NCBI RefSeq assembly: GCF_014696105.1
Contig: NZ_JACJPO010000014.1
Span: 1 to 33,983 of the forward strand
DNA length: 33,983 nucleotides
Reading direction: 5' to 3'
Source of the DNA: Microcoleus sp. FACHB-1515
GTDB lineage: Bacteria; Cyanobacteriota; Cyanobacteriia; Elainellales; Elainellaceae
Below are positions 1 through 9,124 of this stretch, in pieces; the stretch's first letter is position 1, and each line of letters opens with the position of its first letter. Both the position numbers and the translations under genes were made by a program. The notes beneath the pieces were generated by a model. It was not told where the DNA came from. It made no database searches and saw only the letters and a program-made list of their open reading frames with translations.

Positions 1-41
1 GTATGTGGGTTACTTTGAATAAACTGTTCGAGCGTTTCCAT
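1..41 (-). CDS. Partial N-terminus of a probable IS630-type transposase/HTH protein
   Basis: A minus-strand ATG at 41 opens a frame that runs off the left edge after 13 codons (METLEQFIQSNPH). This resembles the N-terminus of IS630-family transposases and related COG3415 helix-turn-helix proteins of cyanobacteria, which often begin with a LEQFIxxNP motif before the HTH. Only 13 residues are visible and no terminal inverted repeat could be identified, so the assignment rests on a short pattern resemblance. Confidence 0.35.
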   Translation of the reverse strand, partial: METLEQFIQSNPH

Positions 42-133
42 TGTCTGAGAGGGTAGAGTTTGAGGCACACCCTCAGCCTACCATTTGTTCACATCCTATT
101 TAGGCTGCCTGTAACGCTGAACTCAAATCTAGT

Positions 134-1621
134 TTGAAGCTTCGGGAAACAGCTTGTCCAACTTCGCTAGAATCGCGATCGCTCCCCCTTCAACCCTTCA
201 CTTTGGATCAGACCGAACTTCCCCTCGTATCCGCACTCGCCGCCGCAGCCAATCGATCGGATGCCGCCTTTCACACGCCCGGACACAAGCGCGGCCAAAG
301 TGCCCCTTCTGCGCTGCTGGAACTTTTCGGAAAATCGACGTTTCGATCGGATTTGCCGGAATTACCAGAACTTGACAATTTGTTTGCGCCAGAAGGAGCG
401 ATCGCGCAAGCCCAACTGCTTGCCGCTGATGCCTTTGGAGCCGAACAAACCTGGTTTCTTGCCAACGGTTCCACCTGCGGCATTGAGGCGGCAGTTTTGG
501 CGACCTGCAATCCGGACGACAAGCTGATTTTGCCGCGCAATATGCACCAGTCCGCGATCGCTGCCCTCATCCTGTCTGGAGCCGTCCCGATTTTCGTTCT
601 ACCCGAATATGATGCGGGTTGGGATATTGCACATCCGCCCGCAGCGAAGGAAATTGCCCAAGCTTTGCACGATCATCCGGATGCCAAAGCGGTTCTGATC
701 GTGTCGCCGACCTATCACGGCGTTTGTGCAGATGTGAGCGCGATCGCCCAACTCACTCACGCCGCTGGTCTCCCGCTCATTGTTGATGAAGCACACGGCG
801 CACATTTCGCCTTTCACCCAGATTTGCCCACTCCTGCCCTGTCCGCAGGAGTCGATTTGGTCGTGCAGTCCACGCACAAAACCTTGTCTGCTTTGACGCA
901 GGCGGCGATGCTGCACGCGCAGGGCAAGCGGATCGATCGCGCCCGCCTTTCAGCCAGCTTACGCCTAGTGCAATCGACCAGTCCGAACTATTTGCTGCTG
1001 GCGTCGCTGGATGCAGCACGGCAGCAAATGGCGCTTGAAGGAAAAGACTTGCTCGATCGCACCTTGAGGCTGAGCGATCGCGCCCGCCACGAACTTAGCA
1101 AAATTCCCGGTTTGCGCGTCCTGCAAGCGAACTCCCTCGATCGCACCCGCTTGACGATCGGCCTGATGGATTTTGGGCGATCGGGCTTCGAGGTCGATGA
1201 AGAACTTCTCGCAGTCGGCATCGCCGCCGAACTTCCCGCCCTCCGACACATCACCTTCATCCTCAGCATCGGCACGATCGACGCTGACATCGATCGCTTG
1301 ATCGCGGCATTTCAGCAACTCGATCGCCGCGATCGCAAATCCACACCGTTCCCCCAAATTCCAAATTCCCAAGTCGGAATTGCGAATTGCCTTCCTCCCC
1401 GATCGGCCTTCTTCTGTGCTCGCACTGCCGTTTCCTTTGCCGACGCGATCGATCGCCTCAGTGCCGAAACCGTCTGTCCCTACCCGCCCGGCATTCCGCT
1501 GTTGATTCCTGGAGAGCCAATCACCCGCGAGGCGATCGACTATTTGCAGCAGGTAATCGCGCTGGGTGGAATTGTGACAGGTTGCGATCGTGAACGCTTG
1601 CAGGTCGTCTCGCTAAGCTAA
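134..1621 (+). CDS. Orn/Lys/Arg decarboxylase family protein (PLP-dependent)
   Basis: This is a fold-type I PLP enzyme of the Orn/Lys/Arg decarboxylase group, similar in length (about 490 aa) to the SpeA/YaaO type. It probably decarboxylates arginine, lysine or ornithine to start polyamine synthesis. Visible motifs are AFHTPGHKRG (45-54), the DEAH cofactor-contact segment (218-221) and the Schiff-base lysine K249 in STHKT. The small C-terminal Orn/Lys/Arg domain includes the PYPPGIPLLIPGE segment. There is no ATG between the in-frame stop at 101 and the first conserved motif, so a TTG start at 134 is used; a TTG at 203 is an alternative. cbiT follows after 24 bp on the same strand. Substrate specificity cannot be read from the sequence. 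Confidence 0.88.
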   Translation: MKLRETACPTSLESRSLPLQPFTLDQTELPLVSALAAAANRSDAAFHTPGHKRGQSAPSALLELFGKSTFRSDLPELPELDNLFAPEGAIAQAQLLAADAFGAEQTWFLANGSTCGIEAAVLATCNPDDKLILPRNMHQSAIAALILSGAVPIFVLPEYDAGWDIAHPPAAKEIAQALHDHPDAKAVLIVSPTYHGVCADVSAIAQLTHAAGLPLIVDEAHGAHFAFHPDLPTPALSAGVDLVVQSTHKTLSALTQAAMLHAQGKRIDRARLSASLRLVQSTSPNYLLLASLDAARQQMALEGKDLLDRTLRLSDRARHELSKIPGLRVLQANSLDRTRLTIGLMDFGRSGFEVDEELLAVGIAAELPALRHITFILSIGTIDADIDRLIAAFQQLDRRDRKSTPFPQIPNSQVGIANCLPPRSAFFCARTAVSFADAIDRLSAETVCPYPPGIPLLIPGEPITREAIDYLQQVIALGGIVTGCDRERLQVVSLS

Positions 1622-1645
1622 GTCCATGTATGCTTTTTTGCCTCC

Positions 1646-2248
1646 ATGCCGACTTCTCTTTGGCCTTTTGTCACACCGGGAATTCCCGATGATTTGTTTG
1701 AGCAACTGCCCGGAATTCCCTTGAGCAAGCGGGAAGTGCGACTGCTGCTGATTTCGCATTTGCGCCTGAAGCCGACTGCGGTGTTTTGGGACATCGGCGC
1801 GGGCACGGGCACAATTCCGGTTGAAGTCGGATTGCTCTGTCCGCACGGGCGAATTATTGCGATCGAGCGTGATGAAGAAGTCGCCAATTTGATTCGCCGC
1901 AACTGCGATCGCTTTGCCGTCGCCAATGTGGACGTAATTGAAGGCAGTGCGCCCGATTGTCTGGAGGCGATCGCGCATCGCCCCGACTGCATTTTTATCG
2001 AAGGCGGTCGCCCGATCAAAGCCGTGATGCAGTCGGCCTGGAATCATCTGCTTCCCGAAGGCCGCATCGTCGCCACCGCCACCAATTTTGAAACCCTCTA
2101 TGCTCTCTCAGAAAGTCTGGCCGAACTGCAAGCCCGCAACATCGAAGTGGTTCAGTCTGCGGTCAACCGCTTGGAAACACGAGGCAATCATCAGGTGTTC
2201 AGCGCGGTCGATCCGATTTTTGTGCTGAGTGGGGAAAAGTTGGGGTGA
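1646..2248 (+). CDS. cbiT: Cobalt-precorrin-6B C15-methyltransferase (decarboxylating) CbiT
   Basis: This 200-residue class I SAM methyltransferase matches the stand-alone CbiT form that methylates C15 and decarboxylates the acetate side chain during cobalamin ring synthesis. The SAM-binding glycine motif DIGAGTGTIPVE lies at 49-60. The family start TPGIPDDLFEQ and the segment PLSKREVR are both present, and IFIEGGRPIKAVMQ corresponds to the post-motif region of the family. It sits 24 bp after the decarboxylase and may be co-transcribed with it. No other cob/cbi gene is adjacent, although a CobW-family gene lies about 4 kb downstream. Confidence 0.9.
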   Translation: MPTSLWPFVTPGIPDDLFEQLPGIPLSKREVRLLLISHLRLKPTAVFWDIGAGTGTIPVEVGLLCPHGRIIAIERDEEVANLIRRNCDRFAVANVDVIEGSAPDCLEAIAHRPDCIFIEGGRPIKAVMQSAWNHLLPEGRIVATATNFETLYALSESLAELQARNIEVVQSAVNRLETRGNHQVFSAVDPIFVLSGEKLG

Positions 2249-2365
2249 AGTGTCGGGGATTGGGAATTACAGCCGATCGCCCGCTTCCCTTTATACTCCA
2301 CAGCAATTCGTCACCCGCATAATCAAATCAAGCCTCGATCGCCGCTACCCGACACCCAACTATCC

Positions 2366-3397
2366 ATGCTCACCATCTACACTTCCGACCACGCCCATCA
2401 AAACGCTGTCGTTGAACTGATCGACGGCAAGCTGCTCGCGCCGTTTGAGCATCCTCGTCGTGCTGAAATGGTGCTGACGCAAGTGCAGACGACGAACCTG
2501 GGAACAGTGATCGCCCCGCAGGAGTTTGGGCTGGAGCCGATTTTGCGCGTTCACGATCGCCGCTTTGTCGAATTTTTGCAAACCGCTTGGAAAGAATGGG
2601 TGGAGGCACATGGTGACTACGATGCCCTGCCGCTGAACTGGGCAGTGCGGACGATGCGGCACGATCGCATTCCCGAAACGATCGACGGCAAACTCAGCTA
2701 CTACTCGTTTGATGCCGGAACGCCGATCACCAAAGGCACTTGGCGAGCCGCACGGTCTGCCGCCAACGTTGCCCTAACCGGAGCGAAACAGTTGCAGCAG
2801 GGCGATCGATCGGCGTTTGCCTTGTGTCGTCCGCCCGGACATCACGCCGCTGCGGATTTCTACGGCGGCTACTGCTTTTTGAACAATGCGGCGATCGCGG
2901 CTCAAGCATTACGCGATGGCGGCTGCGATCGCGTGGCAATTTTGGATGTGGATTATCATCACGGCAACGGCACACAGGCGATTTTTTACGACAGAAAGGA
3001 TGTCTTGTTCGTCTCGCTGCACGCCGACCCGCTGCAAGATTTTCCATATTTTCTCGGTTTTGCCGACGAGCGCGGAATTGGAGCGGGCGAAGGCTATAAC
3101 ATCAACTATCCGCTGCGCTGGGGCACAGGCTGGCAGCAGTATGAAGCTGCGCTGCAAGCGGCGATCGCCAACGTTCAGCAATATCGCCCGGATGCGATCG
3201 TGGTTTCCTTGGGCGTCGATACTTTTTGTGAAGATCCAATTTCGCGCTTTCAACTGAGCAGCAATCATTTTCTGCAAATCGGCGCGATGTTGAGCTTGCT
3301 CGATCGCCCGACGCTGTTTGTGCTAGAAGGCGGCTACGCGATCGAGGCGATTGGACTTAATGCCGTTAATGTGTTGCTGGGCTTTGAAAACGGCTAG
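2366..3397 (+). CDS. Acetylpolyamine amidohydrolase / class II histone deacetylase family
   Basis: This is a zinc-dependent deacetylase that follows the acetylpolyamine amidohydrolase type along its whole 343 residues, rather than the general HDAC-like hydrolases. Visible features are the N-terminal YTSDHAHQNAVVEL segment and the catalytic His pair in RPPGHHA (H159, H160). The predicted Zn ligands are D196 and H198 in DVDYHHGNG and D285 in LGVDTFCEDPIS, and the catalytic Tyr is Y324 in EGGYA. The segment FPYFLGFADERGIGAGEG is also characteristic. The expected activity is removal of acetyl groups from acetylputrescine, acetylspermidine or similar amines. A polyamine-type decarboxylase lies two genes upstream on the same strand, which supports this reading. 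Confidence 0.88.
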   Translation: MLTIYTSDHAHQNAVVELIDGKLLAPFEHPRRAEMVLTQVQTTNLGTVIAPQEFGLEPILRVHDRRFVEFLQTAWKEWVEAHGDYDALPLNWAVRTMRHDRIPETIDGKLSYYSFDAGTPITKGTWRAARSAANVALTGAKQLQQGDRSAFALCRPPGHHAAADFYGGYCFLNNAAIAAQALRDGGCDRVAILDVDYHHGNGTQAIFYDRKDVLFVSLHADPLQDFPYFLGFADERGIGAGEGYNINYPLRWGTGWQQYEAALQAAIANVQQYRPDAIVVSLGVDTFCEDPISRFQLSSNHFLQIGAMLSLLDRPTLFVLEGGYAIEAIGLNAVNVLLGFENG

Positions 3398-3547
3398 CAG
3401 CAATCGATCGAACTGCCTTTACATCTGCGCCAGTCAGAATTGCGCCTCAAGAGTGAGAATTATTGTAAACTTTTCGCTCCTTTCAGTAGATGAATGGTAT
3501 CGCAATGAATTCATAAGCTAGAGCCATTCTCGGTTGAGGCAGTCGCA

Positions 3548-3850
3548 TTGTCCCAACCATCCACTTCAGAGGTTAAAGCGATGATGCACTATCTTGGACA
3601 GCCGATCGAATTGATGCAAGAAGGTCCCGGTTGGGTTGGCATTTGGTGGCACACCGCTGGATATCGCATCGAAATGGGATTTTTCCCGACTGCCTCAGCC
3701 GCTTGGGACGCGATGGCCGAACTTGTGCGCCGCGATTTGGCCGTGCGATCGCTGCTGGAAGTCGTAGAAGCCTGGAAAGATGAAACGCTCATTAGTGACT
3801 GCGAGTATGAGCTGAGTGCTGAAGCACTTGTGCAGTCAGTTCTGGTCTAA
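3548..3850 (+). CDS. Conserved hypothetical protein, about 90-100 aa
   Basis: A small soluble protein with no recognised domain. The central segment GWVGIWWHTAGYRIEMGFFPTA, split here as GWVGIWWHTAGY plus RIEMGFFPTA, is Trp/Gly-rich and followed by a helical acidic C-terminus. Two starts are plausible: TTG at 3548 with GAGG about 9 bases upstream, or ATG at 3581 (MMHYLGQPIEL) with AGAGG at a similar spacing. The ATG gives 89 residues and begins at what looks like the folded core. Codon use and the absence of an alternative frame support a real gene. No function is inferred. Confidence 0.6.
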   Translation: MSQPSTSEVKAMMHYLGQPIELMQEGPGWVGIWWHTAGYRIEMGFFPTASAAWDAMAELVRRDLAVRSLLEVVEAWKDETLISDCEYELSAEALVQSVLV

Positions 3851-4451
3851 TCATTCTCCTGGCAAGAATTAAATTGTTCGGTTGATTACTTCAATTGTCG
3901 GTTTTTGTTCGGTGCGAGCCGAGTGATCAAGCGACAGAGCAGCGCGATCGCCGCCCTTGTAAAGGGTTGTCGAAATGCTACGCTGTCAAATTGAGAGGAT
4001 GGCGTACAACGTTTTGTTATTGAGCAGAAGGCTGCATATAGCGCAAGATGACGCTGCTGATGCGCGCTATTTGCTGACTTCATCATTGCTTCACAGTAGC
4101 CGTCCTGCCTTCCAAGCTGATTGAAGCTAAGGTGAAGAGTAAACTATTTTCACAGCGCACCCACGAAAGCTGCCTATGCTAGTTAGCGAGGTTCGAGTGT
4201 GACTGTTTTGAAATTCCTGCTGTCGATCGTCGCTTGCTTCCAAAACTGCTTTAATCTGCTTCCGCCCAGTGGTTACTGATGTCGCTAATCTGGGAAATAT
4301 TAAAATTAAACGTCGCCCGCTTAGGGCTTTCTCGATTGCTCACACGGCAGAGCGCTTGCAACCGGGTTGCGGCAACTCGTGGCCGCTGCAATGCAACACC
4401 GCTTTGGACTGAGCCAAGCTGCTGCAAAGCCTATTTACTAGGAGATTATTG
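3851..4451. other. 601-bp intergenic region without a convincing gene
   Basis: No convincing coding frame is seen on either strand. The only sizeable ORF (3886-4086, minus, 66 codons) has low-complexity, non-family-like sequence and no ribosome binding site. The region presumably carries the promoter and leader of the FAD oxidoreductase gene. A short palindromic patch occurs near 4359 (CAACCGGGTTG). An unannotated small RNA cannot be excluded. Confidence 0.5.
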
Positions 4452-5948
4452 ATGGAGCGTCATCCTGTCGTCATTATTGGTGGTGGACCTGCTGGACTAA
4501 CTGCGGGTTATGAGCTAGTCAAACAGGGCATCAAGCCAATTGTGCTAGAAAAGGCAGACAAAGTGGGTGGCATTTCCCGCACCGAAACCTACAAAGGTTA
4601 CCGTTTTGACATTGGTGGTCATCGCTTTTTCACTAAAATCACTGAGGTTGAGCGATTTTGGAAAGAAGTGCTGGGCAATGATTTCATCAAGGTTCCTCGT
4701 CTATCGCGTATCTATTACCAAGGGAAGTTCTACAACTACCCGCTGTCGCTGCTCAACACCCTTTCCAATCTTGGAATTGTCTCTAGCTTTTTTATTCTGC
4801 TGAGCTATCTCAAAGCAAAAGCAAAGGCTAAACTTTTGCCGCATGTGGAGCCAGAAACCTTTGAAGAATGGGTGATCGATCGCTTCGGCGAACGGCTGTA
4901 CCGCACCTTCTTCAAGACCTACACCGAGAAAGTTTGGGGCATCCCTTGCAGCAAAATTCGGGCAGACTGGGCAGCCCAGCGCATTCAAGGCATGTCGCTG
5001 AAGCGAGCCGTGATCAATGCAGTGTTTGGCAGCCAAAACGCCAAAAGCCTGATCAAAGAATTTGACTACCCGCGCTTGGGTCCGGGAATGATGTGGGAGC
5101 GCTGCCAGGAAATTCTCGAAAGCAAAGGTGCGCCCGTCCGCCTCAAAACTGCCGTGACTCGCATTCAGCACGATGGCAGCCGGATTCTCAGCATCACGAC
5201 GGAGCAAGACGGCAATCCGATTCCGCAAGCTTGTCCTCGTCAGATCACCGCCGACCACTTCATCTCTAGTATGCCTGTCACCGCACTGGTGCAGCGGCTT
5301 GATCCGGCTCCACCTGAGGAGGTGATTGCTGCCGCACGTGGCTTGAAGTATCGAGATTTTCTGATTGTTTCGCTGATTGTCGATCGCCCCAATCTCTTTC
5401 CCGACAATTGGCTTTATATCCACAGCCCGGAGTTCAAGGTTGGACGGATTCAAAATTTTGGCAACTGGAGTCCCGAAATGATTCCGGATGCGGGCAAAAC
5501 CTGCCTGGGCATGGAGTACTTTTGTAGCCAAGGCGATCGCCTTTGGGAGATGTCAGACGCTGATTTGATCAAGCTGGCAACGCAAGAAGCGATCGATCTG
5601 GGCTTGGGCGTTCAGCCAGGCGATGTCAAAGACGGTGTGGTGATTCGGCAGCACAAAGCCTATCCGGTTTATGACGGCGAATATCGACAGCACCTTGAGG
5701 TGATTCAAAACTACCTGAAGCAGTTTGAGAATCTGCAAACGGTTGGGCGAAACGGAATGCATCGTTACAACAATCAAGACCACTCGATGCTGACGGCCAT
5801 GCTCGCCGTGCAAAACATCTTGGGCGGCAAGCATGACCTGTGGGAAGTCAACACCGAGCGCTCTTACCACGAGGAATTTACGGTTGAAAAGTCACCTGCG
5901 CCGCCGCCTGAACATCACTTGAATCCCGCGCCTGCTTTGTCTTCTTGA
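4452..5948 (+). CDS. FAD-dependent oxidoreductase, UDP-galactopyranose mutase/amine-oxidase-like
   Basis: This 498-residue flavoprotein has the Rossmann dinucleotide motif VVIIGGGPAGLTAGYEL at the N-terminus (GGGPAG 10-15) and the ribose-binding acidic residue in VLEKADKVGG. It also has the GGHRFF segment (55-60) shared by UDP-galactopyranose mutase-like and protoporphyrinogen-oxidase-like enzymes. The C-terminal FAD loop NGMHRYNNQDHSMLTAM contacts the flavin in this superfamily. The ATG at 4452 is preceded by GGAG at 4441-4444, a 7-base spacing, and is preferred over the TTG at 4449. The substrate is unknown; a nucleotide sugar or glycan role is plausible because homologues often sit near glycosyltransferases, but none is adjacent here. 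A strong hairpin follows the gene. Confidence 0.85.
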   Translation: MERHPVVIIGGGPAGLTAGYELVKQGIKPIVLEKADKVGGISRTETYKGYRFDIGGHRFFTKITEVERFWKEVLGNDFIKVPRLSRIYYQGKFYNYPLSLLNTLSNLGIVSSFFILLSYLKAKAKAKLLPHVEPETFEEWVIDRFGERLYRTFFKTYTEKVWGIPCSKIRADWAAQRIQGMSLKRAVINAVFGSQNAKSLIKEFDYPRLGPGMMWERCQEILESKGAPVRLKTAVTRIQHDGSRILSITTEQDGNPIPQACPRQITADHFISSMPVTALVQRLDPAPPEEVIAAARGLKYRDFLIVSLIVDRPNLFPDNWLYIHSPEFKVGRIQNFGNWSPEMIPDAGKTCLGMEYFCSQGDRLWEMSDADLIKLATQEAIDLGLGVQPGDVKDGVVIRQHKAYPVYDGEYRQHLEVIQNYLKQFENLQTVGRNGMHRYNNQDHSMLTAMLAVQNILGGKHDLWEVNTERSYHEEFTVEKSPAPPPEHHLNPAPALSS

Positions 5949-5991
5949 GGACAAGCTAGCGATCGCGCTTTTGCGTCGTTAGACAACATCT

Positions 5992-6031
5992 CCCATCGAG
6001 GTCAGTGCGTTCTTATGCTGACCTCGATGGG
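5992..6031. terminator. Strong hairpin between convergent genes, likely bidirectional terminator
   Basis: A perfect 13-bp stem (CCCATCGAGGTCA paired with TGACCTCGATGGG) encloses a 14-base loop. It lies between the ends of the plus-strand FAD gene (5948) and the minus-strand cobW gene (6053). There is no long T tract on either side, so termination may be weak or factor-assisted. Confidence 0.6.
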
Positions 6032-6052
6032 GCGTCAAACTGGAAACCGACA

Positions 6053-7093
6053 CTAGGGCAAGCGAACCAGTTCAGATTCAATCGCGGCTCGATCGAGCGA
6101 TCGTCCAATAAACACGAGGCGCGTTTCTCTGGTTTCTTGCGGCTGCCAGGGTCGATCGTAAAACTGCTCAAAGCGTTCGCCCACGCCCTGCATCACCAGT
6201 CGCATCGCCTTATTAGGCACATGCACAAAGCCTTTGATGCGGTAGATTTCTTGCTGCTGCACGATCGCTTGCAGTCGCTGCTGGAGCAGGACGGGATCAA
6301 AGCTGCGATCCAAAACAACATGGGTCGAGTCGATATCATCATCGTGATCGTGGTCTTCTTCGGTGTCATGGTGGCTTGGACGCTGCGCCAGGTCGTCCTC
6401 AACCGCCGCATGAAAGCCAAGCAGCACGCTGGCATCGATCGACCCGCGATCGCACTCAACCAGCTTGACGGCGCGGGGCAGTTCCGATTCAACGATCGAT
6501 CGCACCTGCGTCACCGCTTCCACCGACACCAAATCCGTTTTGCTCAACAAAATCAGATCGGCGCAGGCTAGCTGGTCTTCAAACAATTCTTGCAAAGGCG
6601 TTTCATGGTCAAGATTTGGATCGGCTTCGCGCTGAAGAGCGATCGCTGCCAAATCTTTTGCCAACGTGCCTGCCGAAACTGCCTCACAGTCTACGACGGC
6701 GACGACGCCATCAACGGTCGCAGCATTGCGAATCTCCGGCCAGCCAAATGCCTTGACGAGCGGCTTGGGCAGTGCCAATCCAGAGGTTTCAATTAAAATG
6801 CAGTCGAGGCGATCGCGCCGCTTCAGCAGTTCTAGCATTGTCGGCAAAAATTCTTCCTGCACCGTACAGCACAAGCAGCCGTTCGTCAGTTCAACTACGT
6901 TTGCGTCTGATTCCTCTTCCGGGCAAACCTGGCACGATCGCAGCAGTTCCCCATCAATTCCCAGTTCGCCAAATTCATTCACTACAACGGCAATTCGCCG
7001 TCCCTGATTGTTTTGCAGCAGATGGCGAATCAGCGTGGTTTTGCCGCTGCCCAAGAAGCCAGTGATAATTGTAACGGGAATTTTAGCGGCCAT
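6053..7093 (-). CDS. cobW: CobW/COG0523 family GTP-dependent metallochaperone
   Basis: This 346-residue G3E-family GTPase probably delivers a metal (Zn, Co or similar) to client enzymes. The Walker A motif GFLGSGKTT is at 12-20 and the family metal-binding motif GCLCC at 72-76 (C73, C75, C76). ETSGLALP contains the switch region, and SKTD (184-187) is the guanine-specificity motif. A His/Asp-rich tract (HHDTEEDHDHDDD, 241-253) links the GTPase to the C-terminal CobW_C domain, as in metal-handling members. No zinc-responsive operator is visible upstream. In cyanobacteria the name cobW is used for this group, but a role in cobalamin synthesis is not proven by sequence; cbiT lies about 4 kb away. 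Confidence 0.88.
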   Translation of the reverse strand: MAAKIPVTIITGFLGSGKTTLIRHLLQNNQGRRIAVVVNEFGELGIDGELLRSCQVCPEEESDANVVELTNGCLCCTVQEEFLPTMLELLKRRDRLDCILIETSGLALPKPLVKAFGWPEIRNAATVDGVVAVVDCEAVSAGTLAKDLAAIALQREADPNLDHETPLQELFEDQLACADLILLSKTDLVSVEAVTQVRSIVESELPRAVKLVECDRGSIDASVLLGFHAAVEDDLAQRPSHHDTEEDHDHDDDIDSTHVVLDRSFDPVLLQQRLQAIVQQQEIYRIKGFVHVPNKAMRLVMQGVGERFEQFYDRPWQPQETRETRLVFIGRSLDRAAIESELVRLP

Positions 7094-7211
7094 AGACGGT
7101 AGCTGGAGTTGCGGTTCTATTATGGCGTGAATGGCGTGAATGGTGCGGGTGCGACACTCAGTCAGATTTCGATTTAGATGGAAGTTAGCATCTCATCGGA
7201 TTCGACTCATC

Positions 7212-7679
7212 ATGATCGACGAAATCGTTTACAGATCGCCGGAACTTGGCGACGAAGCTCAAATTGCTGCTTGCATGTGTGCTTCTGCGGATTGGGCAGA
7301 ACTCACGGGCGAAACACCAGAAGGAATCGCCGACTGGCAGCAGCTTTGCAGCGCAGAGGAATTACAAGCAAGAATCTTAAGCGGTGAAAAAACGCTCGTC
7401 GCTGTACACAATAGAATCGTGGTTGGCTTCATCGCCTTCCGCAGAGGAAATCATCTGTCGTTGTTGTTTGTGCGGCAAGAATATTCTGGAAAAGGGATCG
7501 GTCGAGAATTATTGACCCGCTGCACCAACGGATTTGAGCAAATTACAGTGAATGCCTCTGATTTAGCTGTAGGGTTCTACCGCAGGTTAGGATTTGAGCA
7601 AAGCGACGATCGCTTCTTCAAAAATGGCAGTTGGGGAACACCCATGCGATGGAGCAAATCCAAAGATCAGCCAGAATAG
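7212..7679 (+). CDS. GNAT family N-acetyltransferase
   Basis: This is a 155-residue acetyl-CoA-dependent N-acetyltransferase. The acetyl-CoA-binding motif A is VRQEYSGKGIGRELL, carrying the Q-x-x-G-x-G signature. It is followed by the typical motif B segment ASDLAVGFYRRLGFEQ and an N-terminal region ending in VGFIAFRRGNHLSLLFV. The start at ATG 7212 gives the normal GNAT N-terminus (IVYRSPELGDEAQIAAC). The open frame continues upstream to 7140, but that part resembles non-coding sequence. The gene is divergent from cobW with about 120 bp between them. The acceptor substrate is unknown. Confidence 0.8.
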   Translation: MIDEIVYRSPELGDEAQIAACMCASADWAELTGETPEGIADWQQLCSAEELQARILSGEKTLVAVHNRIVVGFIAFRRGNHLSLLFVRQEYSGKGIGRELLTRCTNGFEQITVNASDLAVGFYRRLGFEQSDDRFFKNGSWGTPMRWSKSKDQPE

Positions 7680-7949
7680 CTGACAAACCGTTCGGCAAAA
7701 TTGCATATTGAGTCTGCTTATTGTACATTCCCTTTCGACCAGCCTGAACTTTTGTCAGCAGTTCTGGGTAATTGAGTGAGACATCTGCTAAAAACTATCC
7801 TGAGCGCCGAGCATTGAACTTGGATTTTAAAGATGAACCAGCAATTTGTTTGATACATTTGTACTAAATTGTCAGTTCGATCGAGCTTGATGCTCGGCTT
7901 TGGGAATCATATTCGTCGTCTGAATTTTCTTTCTATTTTTCTTACTGCT

Positions 7950-9041
7950 ATGCCTCAGCCTGCTTTGACTCGCACTCACAATTGGCTGCTCACTAATCCT
8001 CGGCGGTTGGCTCAGGTCGCGATCGCCACAACTGCTGCCCTGACGATCGGCCATGCCCTTCCAGCGGAAGCTCAGCCTGCTAGACTCACCAGCCGCAACC
8101 CCAACAGCACGATTAATGTGCGTACAGCTCCAACGACGCAATCCGCCGCTCCGAACTACGGGATAGCAGGCGATCGCGTCGAAATTCTGAGCCAGACCAG
8201 CGGCAGCGATGGCTACACCTGGTATCGAGTCCGGTTTGTCGCATCGGGGGTGCAGGGCTGGGTGCGCGGCGATTTTGTTGTGCCGCTAGCTGCGACTGCT
8301 GTGCGGCCAACTCTGCCCTCAATCGCTCCTCCTGAGCCAAGTCCGATCGCGAGTCCTCGTCCGACGGTCAGTCCAACTCCGACGGCACGCTACACAACCG
8401 AGCAGATCAACTACTTTTTGGAAATCGCGCTGGGCGCAGAATTCGGTTCATCTGATGCCGTCATTCGCAAGTGGAACGCACCAATTCGCATTCGCGTGAC
8501 AGGCAGGCCAACAAGCGAAGATATGCGATCGCTGCAAGCGGTCATTCGCGACCTCAACGGGCTGGTGCAGGGCACTTCGCTGTCGATCGACAATAACAAC
8601 TCAAATGTTGAAATGGTGTTTGCGCCAGAATCAGAATTTCGACGCTATGAGCCAAACTATCAGCCAACAAACATGGGTTTCGGCTGGATTTGGTGGAATC
8701 AAAACACGCTCAATCGCGCTCGAATTTTGATTTCCACAACGGGCATCACGCAGCAGGAGCGATCGCATCTGATTCGCGAAGAACTCACGCAGTCGCTTGG
8801 TCTCATGCAGGATTCTTATCGCTATCCAGACAGCATGTTCTACCAGGGATGGACAGATCCAACGCAGTTTTCCGCGATCGATCGCACCGTCATCTCGATG
8901 CTGTATCGCCCAGAAATTCGAGCAGGCATGACGCGATCGCAAGTCGTTCGCGTGCTGCAATCGCTCAATGTTGCTGCTCCAACTGCCACCGCGCCTGCCA
9001 CCAGCAATCAGCCGCTAGATTTTTCGCTGGGAGCACCGTAG
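7950..9041 (+). CDS. Exported SH3-domain protein with DUF2927 (putative metallopeptidase-like) domain
   Basis: The product is a secreted or periplasmic protein of 363 residues. The signal peptide runs from a basic n-region through AIATTAALTIGHAL to a likely cleavage after PAEA (about residue 41). A bacterial SH3 domain follows (INVRTAPTTQSA to GWVRGDFVVPL), then a Pro/Ser-rich linker. The C-terminal half matches DUF2927, with the conserved HLIREELTQSLGLMQDSY segment around residue 273. This HxxxEE arrangement suggests a metal-dependent hydrolase, but no activity is established. The ATG at 7950 is chosen because it places the signal peptide at the N-terminus; TTG 7869 would add 27 residues. 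It is convergent with the next gene across a hairpin. Confidence 0.82.
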   Translation: MPQPALTRTHNWLLTNPRRLAQVAIATTAALTIGHALPAEAQPARLTSRNPNSTINVRTAPTTQSAAPNYGIAGDRVEILSQTSGSDGYTWYRVRFVASGVQGWVRGDFVVPLAATAVRPTLPSIAPPEPSPIASPRPTVSPTPTARYTTEQINYFLEIALGAEFGSSDAVIRKWNAPIRIRVTGRPTSEDMRSLQAVIRDLNGLVQGTSLSIDNNNSNVEMVFAPESEFRRYEPNYQPTNMGFGWIWWNQNTLNRARILISTTGITQQERSHLIREELTQSLGLMQDSYRYPDSMFYQGWTDPTQFSAIDRTVISMLYRPEIRAGMTRSQVVRVLQSLNVAAPTATAPATSNQPLDFSLGAP

Positions 9042-9070
9042 GAAGCGCGATCGCAAGCTTGAGCCAGGGC

Positions 9071-9106
9071 TGAGGACTGAGAGCAACAGCCGCTCTTCAG
9101 TCCTCA
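9071..9106. terminator. Hairpin between convergent genes
   Basis: TGAGGACTGAGAGC pairs with GCTCTTCAGTCCTCA around the loop AACAGCC, with a single bulged base. It sits between gene ends at 9041 (plus) and 9125 (minus) and is well placed to end both transcripts. No T tract is present. Confidence 0.55.
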
Positions 9107-9124
9107 CCGCTTGAAATCCGCCTC

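Noticed and set aside
3886-4086. 66-codon minus-strand ORF in the 600-bp gap
   Set aside because: No ribosome site, atypical composition and no recognisable motif.
4701-5531. 276-codon minus-strand ORF opposite the FAD oxidoreductase
   Set aside because: It is antisense to a well-conserved gene, has no recognisable domain and arises from codon bias on the other strand.
7123-7143. ATGGCGTGA tandem copies upstream of the GNAT gene
   Set aside because: Only two copies of 9 bp; likely chance or minor slippage.
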